Below are positions 1 to 12,410 of a stretch of DNA of 64,000 nucleotides, one piece after another (position 1 is the first letter of the stretch; each line of letters starts with the position of its first letter). Position numbers and translations under genes: made by a program. The DNA lies in the NCBI GenBank assembly GCA_033980235.1, contig CM067064.1, positions 34,193,497-34,257,496 on the forward strand, written 5' to 3'. The notes beneath the pieces are model-generated. The model saw only the letters and a program-made list of their open reading frames with translations, did not search any database and was not told where the DNA came from. This DNA comes from Diadema setosum (taxonomy: Eukaryota > Echinodermata > Echinoidea > Diadematoida > Diadematidae).

Positions 1-3000
1 ACAGAATTATTTGTGTTGATGAGTTGTGATTTTTTTTTTTCTTGCAATGGCACGTTCTTTGGATGCTGTGTCCATGCTAGCAACGCCCATCACAATATCT
101 TAAGTTGTGTGTGGTATAGTGAGCTGCTGCCACAAAAAGACTGCTGACCAAATAGACAAAGTATGCAACATTTCCACCAATCAGGGACTTGAGAACTCAA
201 AGCCAGAGGAGATTAAATCTGAAAAGGGCTTTACCCTTCAGAATCTTCTATAGCATGCATCAAGGACGATGATGAACAAAACTTGGTTGATGGTAATACC
301 CCATGGCTGTATACAAGTGATATTACTCCTTTTAAGCAATGAAATTGTTCACTGGAATTTTTTTTTTTTTTTTCTATGATAGAGAACTTGAGTGTGTTTG
401 GTTGATGTCTAGATGCACTGAAGAGCTCTTTCTTTTCCCAAGTTTCTCCTTCTCTTGGCTTTTCTGTGGTATTATTCAAATTATTGAGCTTGATATTTTG
501 TATTATCTGCACTAAACATGCCTAGTCCTGTTTGACTAGCCATGTCAAATTTTTGGGGATGCTAAAAATGTGTTATAGCGAATATCAAATATTCCTATGG
601 CTTTTTTTTTTCTTGTTTATTTTTTATTTTTTGATTTACAGATAATGTTTATTATGGCTGTTGAGATTATGTATTGTATATTACATGTGTAAGCTATTGT
701 TTCTGTCCAATGTGTTTCATAATGATGTTTGAAATAATTATGATCAAAAGCTAGGTTGTGGATGTTGTATGGAAATTTGTGTACCAAGCACAAGTCGATG
801 TTGTGACATGAAATCTTTGATCTCCCTTTGCAACCTTCTTGTACAGAAAAGTGAGAGTGCTCGAACACACCCTAACTCTAAAAAACAGGGAAACCCTCAT
901 ACAGTGTATATTGAAGTTGCTGGGACTTTGGATCTCGCCTTGTCATAGATGGTACCTTCTCGTAAATGTATTGATCAAGAAAAATGACCAACTAGAAACA
1001 GTAACAAAGAATCAACACTGATGAATTCACCTCCTTAGAAGAGTTAACCTCATCAGCGAGCCTATTATTTGTGGGGTTCCCTGTGTTCGTATGAACCAAG
1101 GCAATTTGGACAGTTTTTCACTGAGCAGCTCGGAGGCAGGGAGTATTCAGAAGAGTGTCAAATTCACATTGTTCCCCTTCCCCTCATGCTTGTGGGAGGC
1201 ACAATTTAATTGTGTGGAATATCTTTGTGTACGTAAGTTGATGCATTGTACCGTGTATTGTGTGATATAATGAGATAGTAGTGGCGATTCTCAGCGATGT
1301 TCACATGAGGGGGGAATTCCCAGAAAATCTAAAAACTGGATCTCTGCTCTGGTTTGGTAAAGTGTTTGTTCTGTGATTGATACTGGCTTGATTGATACTG
1401 ATTGATACTGGATATATGGGTTTAGACCAAAGTCATAAAATAAATATTCCGCTTATGTCATGAGTTACAAAATGGATACAAGAGGAGTAGCCACTATTAT
1501 ATAATATGTCACCATTCTTATCTATGGAGAGAAAATTCATTTAACAATGCTTCTTCAGGTCTGAAAAAAAAAAGAATGATTCCAGATTGATAGATGAGAA
1601 ATTTTGCTTCTTGTAGCCCTACCGGAAGGTGTGTGCCTCTTTAGTGCGGACTCTTTGTTATAACACACACTCAATGGGACCAGTGAATGTACTTTGTTTG
1701 ATCAGAAATTTGCTTTATTCGAGGTTAAAATGCAGTGGATTACATACAGCCTTTTGGCTGTCAAGAAATATTGCTTTACAATACCTCCATGTATTTTGTA
1801 ACTAAAGTGAGCTGTGTGTCGTTGTATTGGTGAGCGATGCACTCTGATTCGAGTCAGTTGTGTTCATGTTTTTCAAACCAGCTAGGTATTGCATCTCACT
1901 ATTTTCATGTTCATTTTCTGCTCATACAAGCCACCATGTCACAGAGTCCTTGTGTGCCTGTACTCCATGTAATGGTTGATAAGTGATATTCAGGAAAGAA
2001 ATAGGGTTGGGGAAATGCATTGTATGATGGAGCAGGGTTGTTTTTTGTTTGTCTGTTTTTCTTTACTTGTCCGTAAAGGGTGATCATTCAATTTCTCCCA
2101 AAGGTGGCAGGTACAAGTAAGTCCGTGCCGGACAGTGAGAGACCCAAAATCGGTGAAACCCACAAAACATTTTTCGACATTGGTCTTCCTTCATACCTTC
2201 AATGATGGGCTAAGATATTCAGCATGATTTTTTTGTTTTGTAATAGCTGACGGGCAACCCAAGGATTTGATAAAGTTTGCACTTTATTATTTGTTGGCAG
2301 GCTCTTAAGAGTGCACCTTCCGGAAACTCAAGTCTTAACTCATGTAGAGATCCACGCAAGAATTGCTGATGAAGAAATTAAAATTTATTTGTAGTGCGTA
2401 TAATTTGGTCTCACTGTAGTGAGATGAAGTTGCCAAGTCAATCAGTTTGATCCAAGACTCTTCGCATTAAAAAGGGGAAGACAAATTTAATTGTAATACT
2501 TCTGAAGAATGTCAGTGAAAGCACTGAGCTCTTCATGAGTTGTAACGTCATTGGAGTATGCAAGAAAGTGTGTTCCTGTATGCTCAAATTATATTGTTCC
2601 ATTATGAAACCCTTGTTTTAATTCTGCATGGAACTCTCACACCAGCTACACAGTAATCCTATTCTAAGCCTGCAAAACTCTTACTGTGCACCAATACAAC
2701 CTTTCCTGCCGTACCTGTCGCCCAACACGGCGAATTTGAAGATTCCTCACAATGAACAATGATAAAATCTGTTAATGCAAAATAATCAATTCATGCAAAA
2801 TTTCATATTCATAAAACAATTATTGACTTCTAGAATAGATGCATCACTTAATCAGTGGTATAACTTCTGTAGGTGGTAGAGATATGAAAAAACATGAATT
2901 GCTGCATCAGCAATTTTGTAAGAGTACGAGGCATAGATGACCTACTTGTCTGTTGTGATAAACATACTTATGCGATAAAGGGGAGATGGATTCTAAGATA

Positions 3001-3588
3001 AAAAGCTGTAGTGAATTTACGAGGAATGTAATGGAAAAGCAGAGTTTGTTAAGAGTAAACGACTGTTTCTCCTTAATGTTATGTGATTGAAATTGAGAAG
3101 AAAATGAAGAAAAAAAAAATTAAATCTCCCACAACCTTGAAAACCGGCCGGGATGGAATTTGTGATGGCTTGTCATTGTGTAGTACTGTGATATGAACTA
3201 CTTCTGGTTGTGTGTTTGCTTTTGTCGTGAAGTGATGAAAGAATAGCATGAGATTTATAGAACAGTTCCCATATCAAACACTGTCTTACCATATTCAGCT
3301 TAATGGCACGTAGGCCTGCATATCCGCCATGAGTTTTGGAACATGTACAATATCTAAAGAGCTTCTGATATTTTTTTTTTCTTGTTGCTTTTGACTTTAT
3401 TTTGCAGTAACTCTTGTAATTTAGAACAATTCCTTGTGACTGTACAACAACATCATTCAACTGAACATGCAGACGTTCATCAAATACAAGTGTACTATTC
3501 TGAGCAGTTATTACACAATGCTTTCTTGAAAAATTGGTAGAAGCCTTTATGCATTGGCCTAATTATATCCCCTAACTTTTTCTTTCTT
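1..3588. other. Noncoding AT-rich sequence, no gene recognised
   Basis: Only short open frames occur on either strand. None shows a recognisable domain or a plausible splice-bounded exon. It could be intergenic DNA or the untranslated part of a gene lying to the left. I see short A and T runs and nothing else I can name. Confidence 0.5.
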
Positions 3589-3702
3589 CCCCCCCCCCCC
3601 CCCCCCCCTTATCCTCCCTCGGCAAATCCTATTCCGTACACACTCTTCGCATGTATACACAACACACACACACACACACACGCACACACACACACACACA
3701 CA
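3589..3702. repeat. Poly-C run followed by a (CA)n microsatellite
   Basis: A run of about 20 C spans 3589-3608. An interrupted CA repeat, with one CG-containing unit in the middle, spans about 3662-3702. Both are simple sequence with no coding potential. Confidence 0.95.
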
Positions 3703-3946
3703 ATACATTGATTTGTATTTAATTGTTTTCTCCTATTTTATATTATACCACACAGGCAATTATAGTCCTCTTCTGTTCCCTGTTCCCCAGGTAGATAAGG
3801 CACACTGTCTTGTGAGAGACTTCATGAAATGGATTTTACTTCTCTTTGAAAGTCTTTCATAACTGTAATTATTACATACAGTCAACTGCACGTAATCCTC
3901 CCCTGCATGAATATCATAGCCACGTTGAAAATAATTTTGTTGTACA

Positions 3947-4088
3947 GGGTTCCGTTTCATAAAACTTGTAATCAGTTACAACTGCCACATTTCTGTGACA
4001 AATTTGCTCTTAGCCAATCAGATGCAAGGATTTCAGTAGCTTATAACAACTATGACAACTTGATAACAAGTTTTATGAAACGGGACCC
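3947..4088. mobile_element. Short foldback (MITE-like) element, 142 bp
   Basis: The ends are inverted copies of each other: GGGTTCCGTTTCATAAAACT at 3947-3966 and its complement ending in ACGGGACCC at 4088. The arms match over about 23 bp with one mismatch. No transposase is encoded and no clear target duplication is visible. It is probably a non-autonomous DNA transposon relic; two small open frames crossing it are incidental. Confidence 0.75.
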
Positions 4089-5026
4089 AGGTCGAAATAC
4101 ACACCTAAAGTTGAATTATTTCCTCTGGTCCATTTGGATTCGACTTCGGTAAGACTGACTACTATATAATTATATGGCAGTTCGATGAGACTCGTTTTGA
4201 ATTCAGATAAACCCGTGTGTTCTCCTTTTGTATAGTTATATCGCACATGCTTACAAGAAAGATTATTATTGTATGAACCTAGACACCAAAGATCATTATC
4301 ATTATCAAAGAAACTGAAACTCAAAATGTTACATTGATATTTGTTGCTTTAGGTATGCTATAGATTTAAGTTCAAATCAAACATACGACGCATGAATTGA
4401 TACAATGTATAGGTCGTTGCAGAACATTTCTGTATACAGTGAAGAAAAAGATCTAAATAGATTAAAGAAATAATACACATCTGCCTTCCAACAGCAGTGC
4501 TTTATGAGAATAAATGTCATTTCAGCATCAAACTGCATCAAAAGGAGGGGTGAGTGCAGCACGCCCTCATATTTTACGCCACAATGTTACAACAGGGTTT
4601 CAAAGAACAGACTATTAAAACATCAATCCAGGAAGAAGTAAATTTCTAGCATGGTCTAGGGGAAGTTAGTGGTTATGCTTGATCAACTGAGCATTTTTTC
4701 TGATCTATATCGTGTAAAAAGACATAAAATAAAATGAGAGTATAAACAACCCGAATTTTACCCCCTTTCAGCAGTCCCCAACGTAGAGGTACATGCTAAA
4801 AGTTCGTCCCTTCCCCCGCTTTGACTGAGATGTTCCTTCCAGCGTCGATTTATGGGATCATTATCACTTCAATAATTCCCTTTGATACGTATTATGGTAG
4901 TCGTGCTTTATATAATACGCGTTGACCACCGATAGGTCAATTTACTGACGTATTCAAATTCATGGATTATGCTTTTCCAACAAGGGCCTATACTTACACA
5001 ACCTATTTAATTTCAGTCACTTATAA
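4089..5026. other. Noncoding sequence
   Basis: No exon, RNA gene or repeat family member was recognised here. Short frames on both strands have no domain similarity that I can see. Confidence 0.45.
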
Positions 5027-5037
5027 AAATAATAATG

Positions 5038-5114
<77 letters not shown>
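5027..5114. repeat. (AAT)n microsatellite
   Basis: About 29 AAT/AATG units. An open frame reading poly-asparagine crosses it, but that is the trivial translation of the repeat and not a protein. Confidence 0.97.
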
Positions 5115-5117
<3 letters not shown>

Positions 5118-5461
5118 AGTTTGAATGCCAAAGACAGGAAGCTTTCTGATTTACAGGAAAAACCCGCCAAAGTGGTTGGCATTACATTGGCAGTAAGTCG
5201 GGCTTTAGTGTATAGGTCTATTGTTCATCGCAGTACTCCTGTATTCCATTATTACTGTATTTGTGCGGTTTAAACTTTTGACAAAGGATTATACTTTCAT
5301 AATCATTTTGTGGAATTCAACTAAATGTATTACGCAAATTTTCAGGTTAACCAAATAATAGCCAAGAAGATTGCTTCTTAGTCAATATTAGTTCTATACA
5401 TATCGCACGTGTGGATCATAATCTTAGATCACAAGGTTAAACGGACCCTGGACACTAACCT

Positions 5462-5482
5462 TTTATTTTAAGCCGTTTTATT
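5462..5482 (-). terminator. Candidate polyadenylation signals for the GPCR gene
   Basis: Two AATAAA hexamers read on the minus strand, at 5462-5467 and 5477-5482, about 340 nt past the GPCR stop codon. The hexamer is common in AT-rich DNA, so this is only a positional guess. Confidence 0.25.
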
Positions 5483-5509
5483 TCTCTGTCATACAATATT
5501 TGTAGTAAG

Positions 5510-5557
5510 GGCGTTAAGTTGCCACTAAACCCATAGTGTTCGAGACAACTTAACGCC
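5510..5557. repeat. 12-bp perfect inverted repeat
   Basis: GGCGTTAAGTTG at 5510-5521 is repeated in inverse complement at 5546-5557 with a 24-nt spacer. In a GPCR transcript it would lie in or just past the 3' untranslated region and could fold as a hairpin. It may instead be a very short transposon relic. Confidence 0.6.
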
Positions 5558-5817
5558 TTTCTCATTCTCAACAGACGTATTATTGTTAGTATATAGGCCC
5601 TACTGTCAACAATTGCGAATGCACTTCAGCGCGCATTGTATTTTCATCTGAAATCCATCTGAATTATGGGTTGAAAACTATTTTTGTGGCCTTTTTTTTT
5701 TTCTGCTCCGCAGTTCTAAGAATGAGAAGAGGGAATAACCCATTGAATATTTCTCGAGACAAAGAGAGGTAAAACATCCGTGTTGGAGACCAACTCTGTT
5801 TACAATCAAACCACAGT

Positions 5818-7005
5818 CTAAGACTTCTGACTCGTGATCCAGCTTCTCTGAAGAGTTACTGAAGGTTTTCTGTTCAGCCAGTAGAACCGCTGTGGGATTT
5901 CGGACAGGCGACATCTCAAAAGCGCGCCAAAAACTGCGCGAAAAGTGTGGTCCTTCAAGCTGTAAATGAACGGGTTAACACAGGAGTTAAAAACCAGCAG
6001 TATCATCATGTACGTCAGGTAGTTGTTGTAGCACTTGGCGGTGGTTAAACATGCGAGCATGGGTAAGACACATATGATGAAAGCGGCAACAACGTAGATG
6101 AGGTATTTTGTGATATCAAGTTCTCGCGACAGCACTAGTCCGATGTGGGAGACGGCACTGTGACGACGCCTCTCCAGCGACACGCTCTTCAGCTTTTCCC
6201 GGGCGATTTCGAGTACCGAAGAGCCACGGCGATCTCGTCCATCCGACGACAACGGAGCCAACTCGCGGGGGTCGACGGCGGTACTGGAATTATCCGACGG
6301 GCGCTCCTCCGGGGTCGCGAACGCTATCAGCTTCTGGTTGTGCTTGCGGATGGACAGAAATATCTGGAGATGGCAAGCAGTGATGGATATGAGCGTCAGA
6401 GAATATGTCACAGCGACTATTGCGATGTAGAAACGAGTTATGGTATTCACTTCGTTCCGAAAGAGACAGACTCGCAACACGTCATGATAACCGAGCTTCC
6501 GTATTCCAGCGAAGATGGGAATGAGATAGACCAGGCAGGGCAGCACCCAAGCGATGGAGATCAGAATGGACACGTTCCGTTTCGTCCTCAGGTGCGCGTA
6601 CTTCATGGCGTTGTTATCCGTGAGGAATACACATCTCGTCACGGCGATGATGAAGAGATGCAGCATGCTGCTTATGTTGCACACGCAGCTGGAGTATGCG
6701 ACGCCAACGCACATCCAGTTTGGAACAATTAAACCCTCAGCTTCCTGGAGCAGTGCGATAGCCTGCACCGGTAGGAAGGAACAGGTTAAGAGATCGGCGA
6801 CGCTGAGACTGGTGAGGAAGGCGTTCGTGGCGGACTGGAGAGACCTCGACAGACACACTGACAGCATCACCAACACGTTACCAGGGATACCAATCAAGGC
6901 GATGAGGCAGAACGTCCCGGCAATGTAGAAATGGGGCGTCGATGTGCCATCCCGGTCATAAGTCACATTATTTGGAGGAATCGCAAATGTTGTAGCGTCC
7001 TCCAT
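5818..7005 (-). CDS. Orphan class A (rhodopsin-family) GPCR, single exon
   Basis: A complete intronless reading frame of 395 aa with seven hydrophobic segments: TM1 about 26-52 with GN at 42-43, TM2 62-87 with LSVAD, TM3 about 99-121, TM4 146-166, TM5 192-215, TM6 301-321, TM7 332-351. An N-glycosylation sequon NVT lies at 13-15. Cys99 and Cys180 can form the usual TM3-ECL2 disulfide. TM7 ends with NPFIY at 344-348, and Cys365 is a possible palmitoylation site. Two motifs are unusual: the DRY triad is TRC (123-125), and the CWxP toggle is CVLP (312-315), so the tryptophan is lost. The third intracellular loop (about 218-300) is long, basic and Ser-rich. The layout is nearest to the melatonin-receptor/GPR84/moody-like branch, but the ligand is unknown. 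The ATG at 7005 is used; an in-frame GTG just before it is not a likely animal start. Confidence 0.93.
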   Translation of the reverse strand: MEDATTFAIPPNNVTYDRDGTSTPHFYIAGTFCLIALIGIPGNVLVMLSVCLSRSLQSATNAFLTSLSVADLLTCSFLPVQAIALLQEAEGLIVPNWMCVGVAYSSCVCNISSMLHLFIIAVTRCVFLTDNNAMKYAHLRTKRNVSILISIAWVLPCLVYLIPIFAGIRKLGYHDVLRVCLFRNEVNTITRFYIAIVAVTYSLTLISITACHLQIFLSIRKHNQKLIAFATPEERPSDNSSTAVDPRELAPLSSDGRDRRGSSVLEIAREKLKSVSLERRRHSAVSHIGLVLSRELDITKYLIYVVAAFIICVLPMLACLTTAKCYNNYLTYMMILLVFNSCVNPFIYSLKDHTFRAVFGALLRCRLSEIPQRFYWLNRKPSVTLQRSWITSQKS

Positions 7006-9780
7006 CACGATGTCAAGTTTTGCTGTTGGGTTTCCCCTCCTTTCTTGTTAGACTAATCAATGTGATGATGATGATGCGAAAACTGTCTTGAAGAAAAGTT
7101 CAAAGAAACAAGAGACGATGGATTACGTTTTAAGTCTACATCGCTCCCGCAATCATCCCCGTTTAAAAGAATTCCGGTTGAAGACGAGGTTTCCAAGTTC
7201 TCTCCTGGCCGACGGGATCCCGTATAGAGAACTTGTCCATAGCTTTCATATCCACGAACGCAGTGATACTTATATTTAAGAAAAGCACACTATCTTGATA
7301 ATAATATTACCACGCAGCAGCAAATCTGTTGTAGTCGATGTTACTTTTGTAATAAAAAGGGTTTATCCAATGGAGTCGGCCATTGTGTACTCGCTTGGTT
7401 TAGTTTAACGCTTTGCTCAGAGCAGCATCATTTAATTTTCTCAGCCCCTGAATTGAGTAGTGGTCAAATCAGGGAGGCGTGAGATTACGGTACATATTCT
7501 TGGTCAAGGCTTTGCGCAAGAACGCTGTCGACAACAACTCACCGCTTACTGGTTTCCGTGATGCAGCATTTATAGTTTATGCAAGAGTTCTTGCTGTATT
7601 TATGTTTTGGGGCTTGACCGTCGATATTAACGCTGTAAATCATGCCTGTCGTCATAAAAGCAGCTCCATGTGAAAACTTCTGCCTTCGACGCTATCAATC
7701 ACAGACGAACACGAACCAATGCTCTACTCGTAACCCAACCGTTTTTCCTCACAGCTTCTGGACATCAAAAGCCGTTTGGTCTGATACCCGAGTTGTACAG
7801 CATGCTGACCCTTTTGCCGCCAATACGACCTCAACCTCCACATTTTTTTTTTTCTGGACAAGCACGGAGATCCACAGATTAATGTATTTACCTTGCTATT
7901 CGTACCCTTATTGAACAAAAGGATTACAACTATCTGTTACTGACCACCACGGCGGAATGTTCTAAGATTGGGGAAAAATCTTATGTAAGATATAGGCCAT
8001 CAAATCAGGGGTAGTAAGTCTCCTGTGGTCAGGGCTGACCTTACTGGAGAGGATCAAAGCCGTGCTATTACTTTGGGCATCGTAAATACTATTCCTGTCC
8101 GAAACTGAAGATAATGCGTACAATTTTCCCAATATAGCAGTGACATCAGATTTGAATGTAACGCGGTTACAGTACGTTTTACAAATTCATTTATTGATTT
8201 GAGAATGACCAAAAATATCGTTGGCGGTGTGATGAACAGACACGGAAGACAATTTTGAAGACATTCCAATAAACACAATCGGCAGAATATCATCGGAAAT
8301 CGCACGAGCACAATACCATTAACACATTCCCGTTTAATACTGAATTTTCAAATGATTTGCAAGGGCTCCAAAATTCACGCACATCCAAAGATATGAAATA
8401 CTATGCCAAATACGTCATCAACTCAATATCACTTTAATGTAAAAATGAATTAATTCCTGTAGAACATTAATTTAAAAATTGGTTTTATACGACCCAGCCA
8501 ATACCGGTCAGGATTCTACCACATGCTCAAGTTGAGATATACGTAGTTGATCGGATGCCGTTGTGTAAACACAATCCAATTTCTAGGAATTTGTAGGAAT
8601 TTCGTAACTTTCGTGCTTGCATCCTTTTAAATGAAACTCGTATAATTTTGATCGCTTAAATCAACTTAATCTATAGGACCTACTCAAGTCAATAATGAAC
8701 TATAAGGTGGATCTCACGTTCAAGCGAATTATAACATTCTTTCACAAATTTGCATCTCTTTGTCCAGCATTTATTGCATGAACATTGAGCACTGTTACAA
8801 CGAATAAAATTGTAATGTGTTGTGAATTTTTTTTTTGTTATTTTTTTTTGATTATTTTTTTTTAAAGATATACAAATATAACGGAACTCATTTCAGCACC
8901 GTGGTTTATAGTGATCAGCGACCTCACAGCGATTCACTTAATACATACGGTAAACAGAGAGACATTCTTCGCGATGGTATCGGGAACACCTGCGTAACGT
9001 ACGATCGATGAGCCTTGAAAGGTGCAGAGATAGATTCGATAAAAATCTGATTTGGTGTGTTGATGAGCTCGACCATGTTATCACATCAACATAGCAATTA
9101 CGCTACTTAGGGCTACCGGTGATAACACGCATTTGAAGTGGCGGCGGCTCTTCTTTTGATATACGGTGCAAATACAATAATACCCAATTAAGCCGTGTTG
9201 TAGAAGTCAAGAATCGAGAGGGGTTATTGTGCAAAAAAGCTAAAAGCTAAAAATATGCCATAGTAACCCGAATGGAATTAACTCCGTTTTGCAATGAATC
9301 TATATGGCGTTTGAGTGACAAAGAGTAGTAAATGTATGTTTTATCATGTCAATCATGGGTGTCGAGCTTGTGGAACATAATACAGTGGGAAGTGCAAGAA
9401 ATCATCGGCTGCACGCGTAGGGCGCCCCCATCTTGCTCATCCTACAAGCCATTTCACAGTTAGCGTAGTCTCAAATGACCTCTCCAACCACAGACTTTGT
9501 AAAAAATGGAATAGTTTTCAAAAATTTACAGGTCAGTGCTGCATGAATGACTTTTGTTGAATGTTGCTGCAAAGAATGCACATTCACCTGTAAATACCAA
9601 TCTGCACCTGGTTCATTTATAACACAGTAGTCATGAAGCCCTATCCAGGTTTTGAATATCTCAGTTGCTGAAATCCACTTTAAGAGTAGGTCTGCAATGA
9701 CCTTTATTCGCACATTCTCAGATTGGAACTGTGAATTGGCTTATTACAGTGACTAGTGGTTATTGTGTCGCCCACTATTA
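7006..9780. other. Noncoding sequence upstream of the GPCR
   Basis: This block holds the GPCR 5' flank and then AT-rich DNA with T runs near 8828-8862. Small frames at 7479-7918 and 8054-8311 have no recognisable features. Confidence 0.45.
7269..7274 (-). promoter_or_regulatory. Possible TATA-like motif upstream of the GPCR
   Basis: TATAAG on the minus strand inside AAATATAAGT, about 265 nt before the GPCR start codon. Only the motif and its position support it. Confidence 0.2.
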
Positions 9781-10121
9781 AAGGGATGGTATAGTTTTGG
9801 TTGACACGGGAATTCAGGTTTTAACTTTTTGCAAGAGAATTAGAAACAATTTATATGAAACAATAAAGAGGATACCATGCTAAGAGGAATTAAAAGTTTG
9901 ATGGATATTAGTACTGAACTCGGATGAGACATGGATAAACAAAGTGGTCCTAATAAAAGGTGTCTATGAGTACCATACTTTTATTAGTATCACTTCTGTC
10001 ATCAAATAAACTTTTAATTCTTCTTCAAATCGTATGCTCTTTCATATAAGGTTGTTTCTATTTGCCTTGTAAAAAGTTAAAATCTCAATGCCCCATCTCA
10101 ACCAAAACTATGCCGTCCCTT
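9781..10121. mobile_element. Foldback MITE, family B copy 1 (TA target duplication)
   Basis: It starts AAGGGATGGTATAGTTTTGG and ends with the complement of AAGGGACGGCATAGTTTTGG. TA flanks both sides (9779-9780 and 10122-10123). The arms extend inward and also pair around an internal AATAAA-rich stretch. Related copies lie at 43756, 53666 and 56423. TA duplication and the lack of coding capacity suggest a Tc1/mariner-mobilised non-autonomous element. Confidence 0.85.
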
Positions 10122-12205
10122 TATATGCATAATTTACCACAGAATGGTGAGCGACTCCACATATAAAACTATCACGTATCTTCAAAAAAGAAATGGACTA
10201 AGTTCTCATTCTGGTCTTGTATTGTAGCTCAGTATTTATTACAGTCGATGATAACATTTTATATCACCAAAATATTGACCCATCTTCAAAATGGGAAGTA
10301 TAACAAGTATACTTACACAGAACTCAAGGTTTAAAAACAAAAATCAACAACAAAAGTGTTTCATGTTACATACACGGATTACGGAACTTGCAGAACTCAA
10401 GGGAAATAAATACATCATATATAAAATACAAATGTTAAACCGACACGCGTTCCCTCCAATACTGAAAGAGATGATGTCATAATAAAACCTGTGCTACAGA
10501 CTCTAGTGGAAGCCCCACATTTATGTCCACATTCCAAGCAGCCCTCAAGAAAATATGGTTTCACATATAAATACATCTCCATCTAGATCTTCACAATAAA
10601 AACTAGGTCAAAATTCAAGCTGCGGATGGGTAAACACCTGTAATGATTTTTTTTTTCCATTTTGCTATGTTCATACTAATCTTCTACGATTACCACAAAG
10701 AGCTACAAAATACTACAATGTCACGACTCTAAAAGAAGAGCAACAGAATCATAAAACAGAAATCTTTGAAGTCCATATACCTCATGTAGGGCCGATTAAC
10801 GAAAATGCTCATTATTATCCTGGCTCATTACAATGTGGCTACTCTAGTGTGTTTTTCCTTTGACTTTTATACACCCTTACAATCTTTATTTGTTTCAGTG
10901 CCTAAAATAGCATCCACTACAATCTCTTGGTATATTTTAAATGTAATAATGAAAAATCAATTGAGAATCCCCACATCCTCATTAAACAATAATCTAAAAC
11001 ATTTAAATAACTATAAATAAAAACATCACTTTATATGATCACTTCAGATTCTATTAAGTACTATATCATTACATGTTAGTCTCCAAAATAAGATATATAA
11101 ACAAATATGCATTTGATATATTTTGGTCTCCAAAAGTGAAGACTACAGGATAACATTCAGCATTTATCATGAAGACCACAAAACGTGAACAGCTTGTGAA
11201 ATACACATTATGTATAGAAAAAGAAGACAACAAAATAAAACAGTGAGACAAAAGAGTAGTATATTCCACAGGATATGAAGGTGCTTTAAAGTACATCCCT
11301 CTGCATTTTTCTTCACTGATTATAAAACTTACAAGAGCAATTCAAAGGACCTATCTCTTTCACTGAAATCAGATTATAATGCAATGATCCCTTCTAAAAA
11401 CCACATGTTTATTGAGACATTCGTGTTAACAAGTCTTAACAGCTCCTTGCTATCAAATGGACTGGATAAAATAAGAGTCTTGATAACATCTGTCCTGGAA
11501 AATTGCGCCATACATGGGAGTCGTCTCCATGCCTTGTGGCAAATCCATACCATTACCAGTGACAAAATATGGCACTTGATAAACGATTTTTAGTCTGTGT
11601 ATTCGTCTAACGCTACTTCAGTGGTCCTCGTAATTGCCAACGGTCAACATGTCTAACTACAGGTCAAATCTTCATTACAAGTCTCCACATCATAAAATGA
11701 TTACAAATGTTACAATATCTCTGTGTAAACAATACATATAAAACAGGGCTTGATATTAGCCACAGCCTAGGGCCTGGGGATGGTGTAGGACCATCAAATT
11801 TCCAACAAAAGCTAATTTTTGAAGGCATGATCGGGCACTTAAGATTCAAAATGAATTGCTATCTTATTTTCCCTTTTCTTTTGGGCCACTAAATTTCTTT
11901 GTTGGGCCACCAAAATTTCAGATTTAAAGATTTTAGTGGCCTGAATGTGTCAAAAGAAAGAAGGGTTGGTGTCAAATGCTGCACAAAACATTGTCTTATT
12001 CAAATGAGCAGATTCAGTTGTCATATAGGGACCAAAACCAAGGCTTTCTGTGCTGAGTATACAATGTACCTTCCCCCTGATGTCTTATGCACTTGCTGGA
12101 GAGCTGTTTGTAGAGTTGCTCACATGTCTTTGCGGTATCGGCAGTCTTCACTGCTGTATCTCTAACAGGCTTTCTATGACAGCCAATTTTTTCACAATAG
12201 AAATA
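10122..12205. other. Noncoding sequence, possibly distal septin 3' flank
   Basis: AT-rich with many stop codons. A short hairpin pairs GGCCACTAAA near 11884 with TTTAGTGGCC near 11932. No exon is recognised. Confidence 0.4.
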
Positions 12206-12410
12206 CGGGTCTAGGGCAATTACCCCCTGGGCAATTACCCCGCACCCTTCCCCTGGCCCTAATCCTAATCCTAATCCTGAACCTAACCCTAACCCTAACC
12301 CAAACTCCTAACCCTAAACCTAACCCTAACCCTAATCTTTACTCTTACCTTACCACTAACCAGTATTTGGCCGGGGGGTAATTGCCCTCCGGGGGTAATT
12401 GCCCGGATAC
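12206..12410. repeat. Telomere-like repeat core inside inverted GGGCAATTACCCC ends, copy 1
   Basis: A degenerate CCCTAA-type tract (about 12255-12360; units CCTAAT, CCTAAC, CCCTAA) is flanked on the left by two GGGCAATTACCCC motifs and on the right by inverted GGGGTAATTGCCC motifs. A second copy with the same order lies at about 38771-38970. The CCCTAA unit equals the (TTAGGG)n animal telomere repeat on the other strand. Because the same frame occurs twice, it looks like a dispersed element and not a fusion scar. Confidence 0.7.

Noticed and set aside
4962..5273. Frame of 103 aa with a poly-Asn tract
   Set aside because: The Asn tract is the AAT repeat, and the rest has no domain or splice context.
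6145..6928. Plus-strand frames of 195 and 124 aa
   Set aside because: They are antisense shadows of the GPCR gene; the minus-strand frame has all seven membrane segments.
12206..12410. A true chromosome end or chromosome fusion scar
   Set aside because: The telomere-like units are degenerate, enclosed by inverted non-telomeric motifs, and the same frame recurs at 38771.
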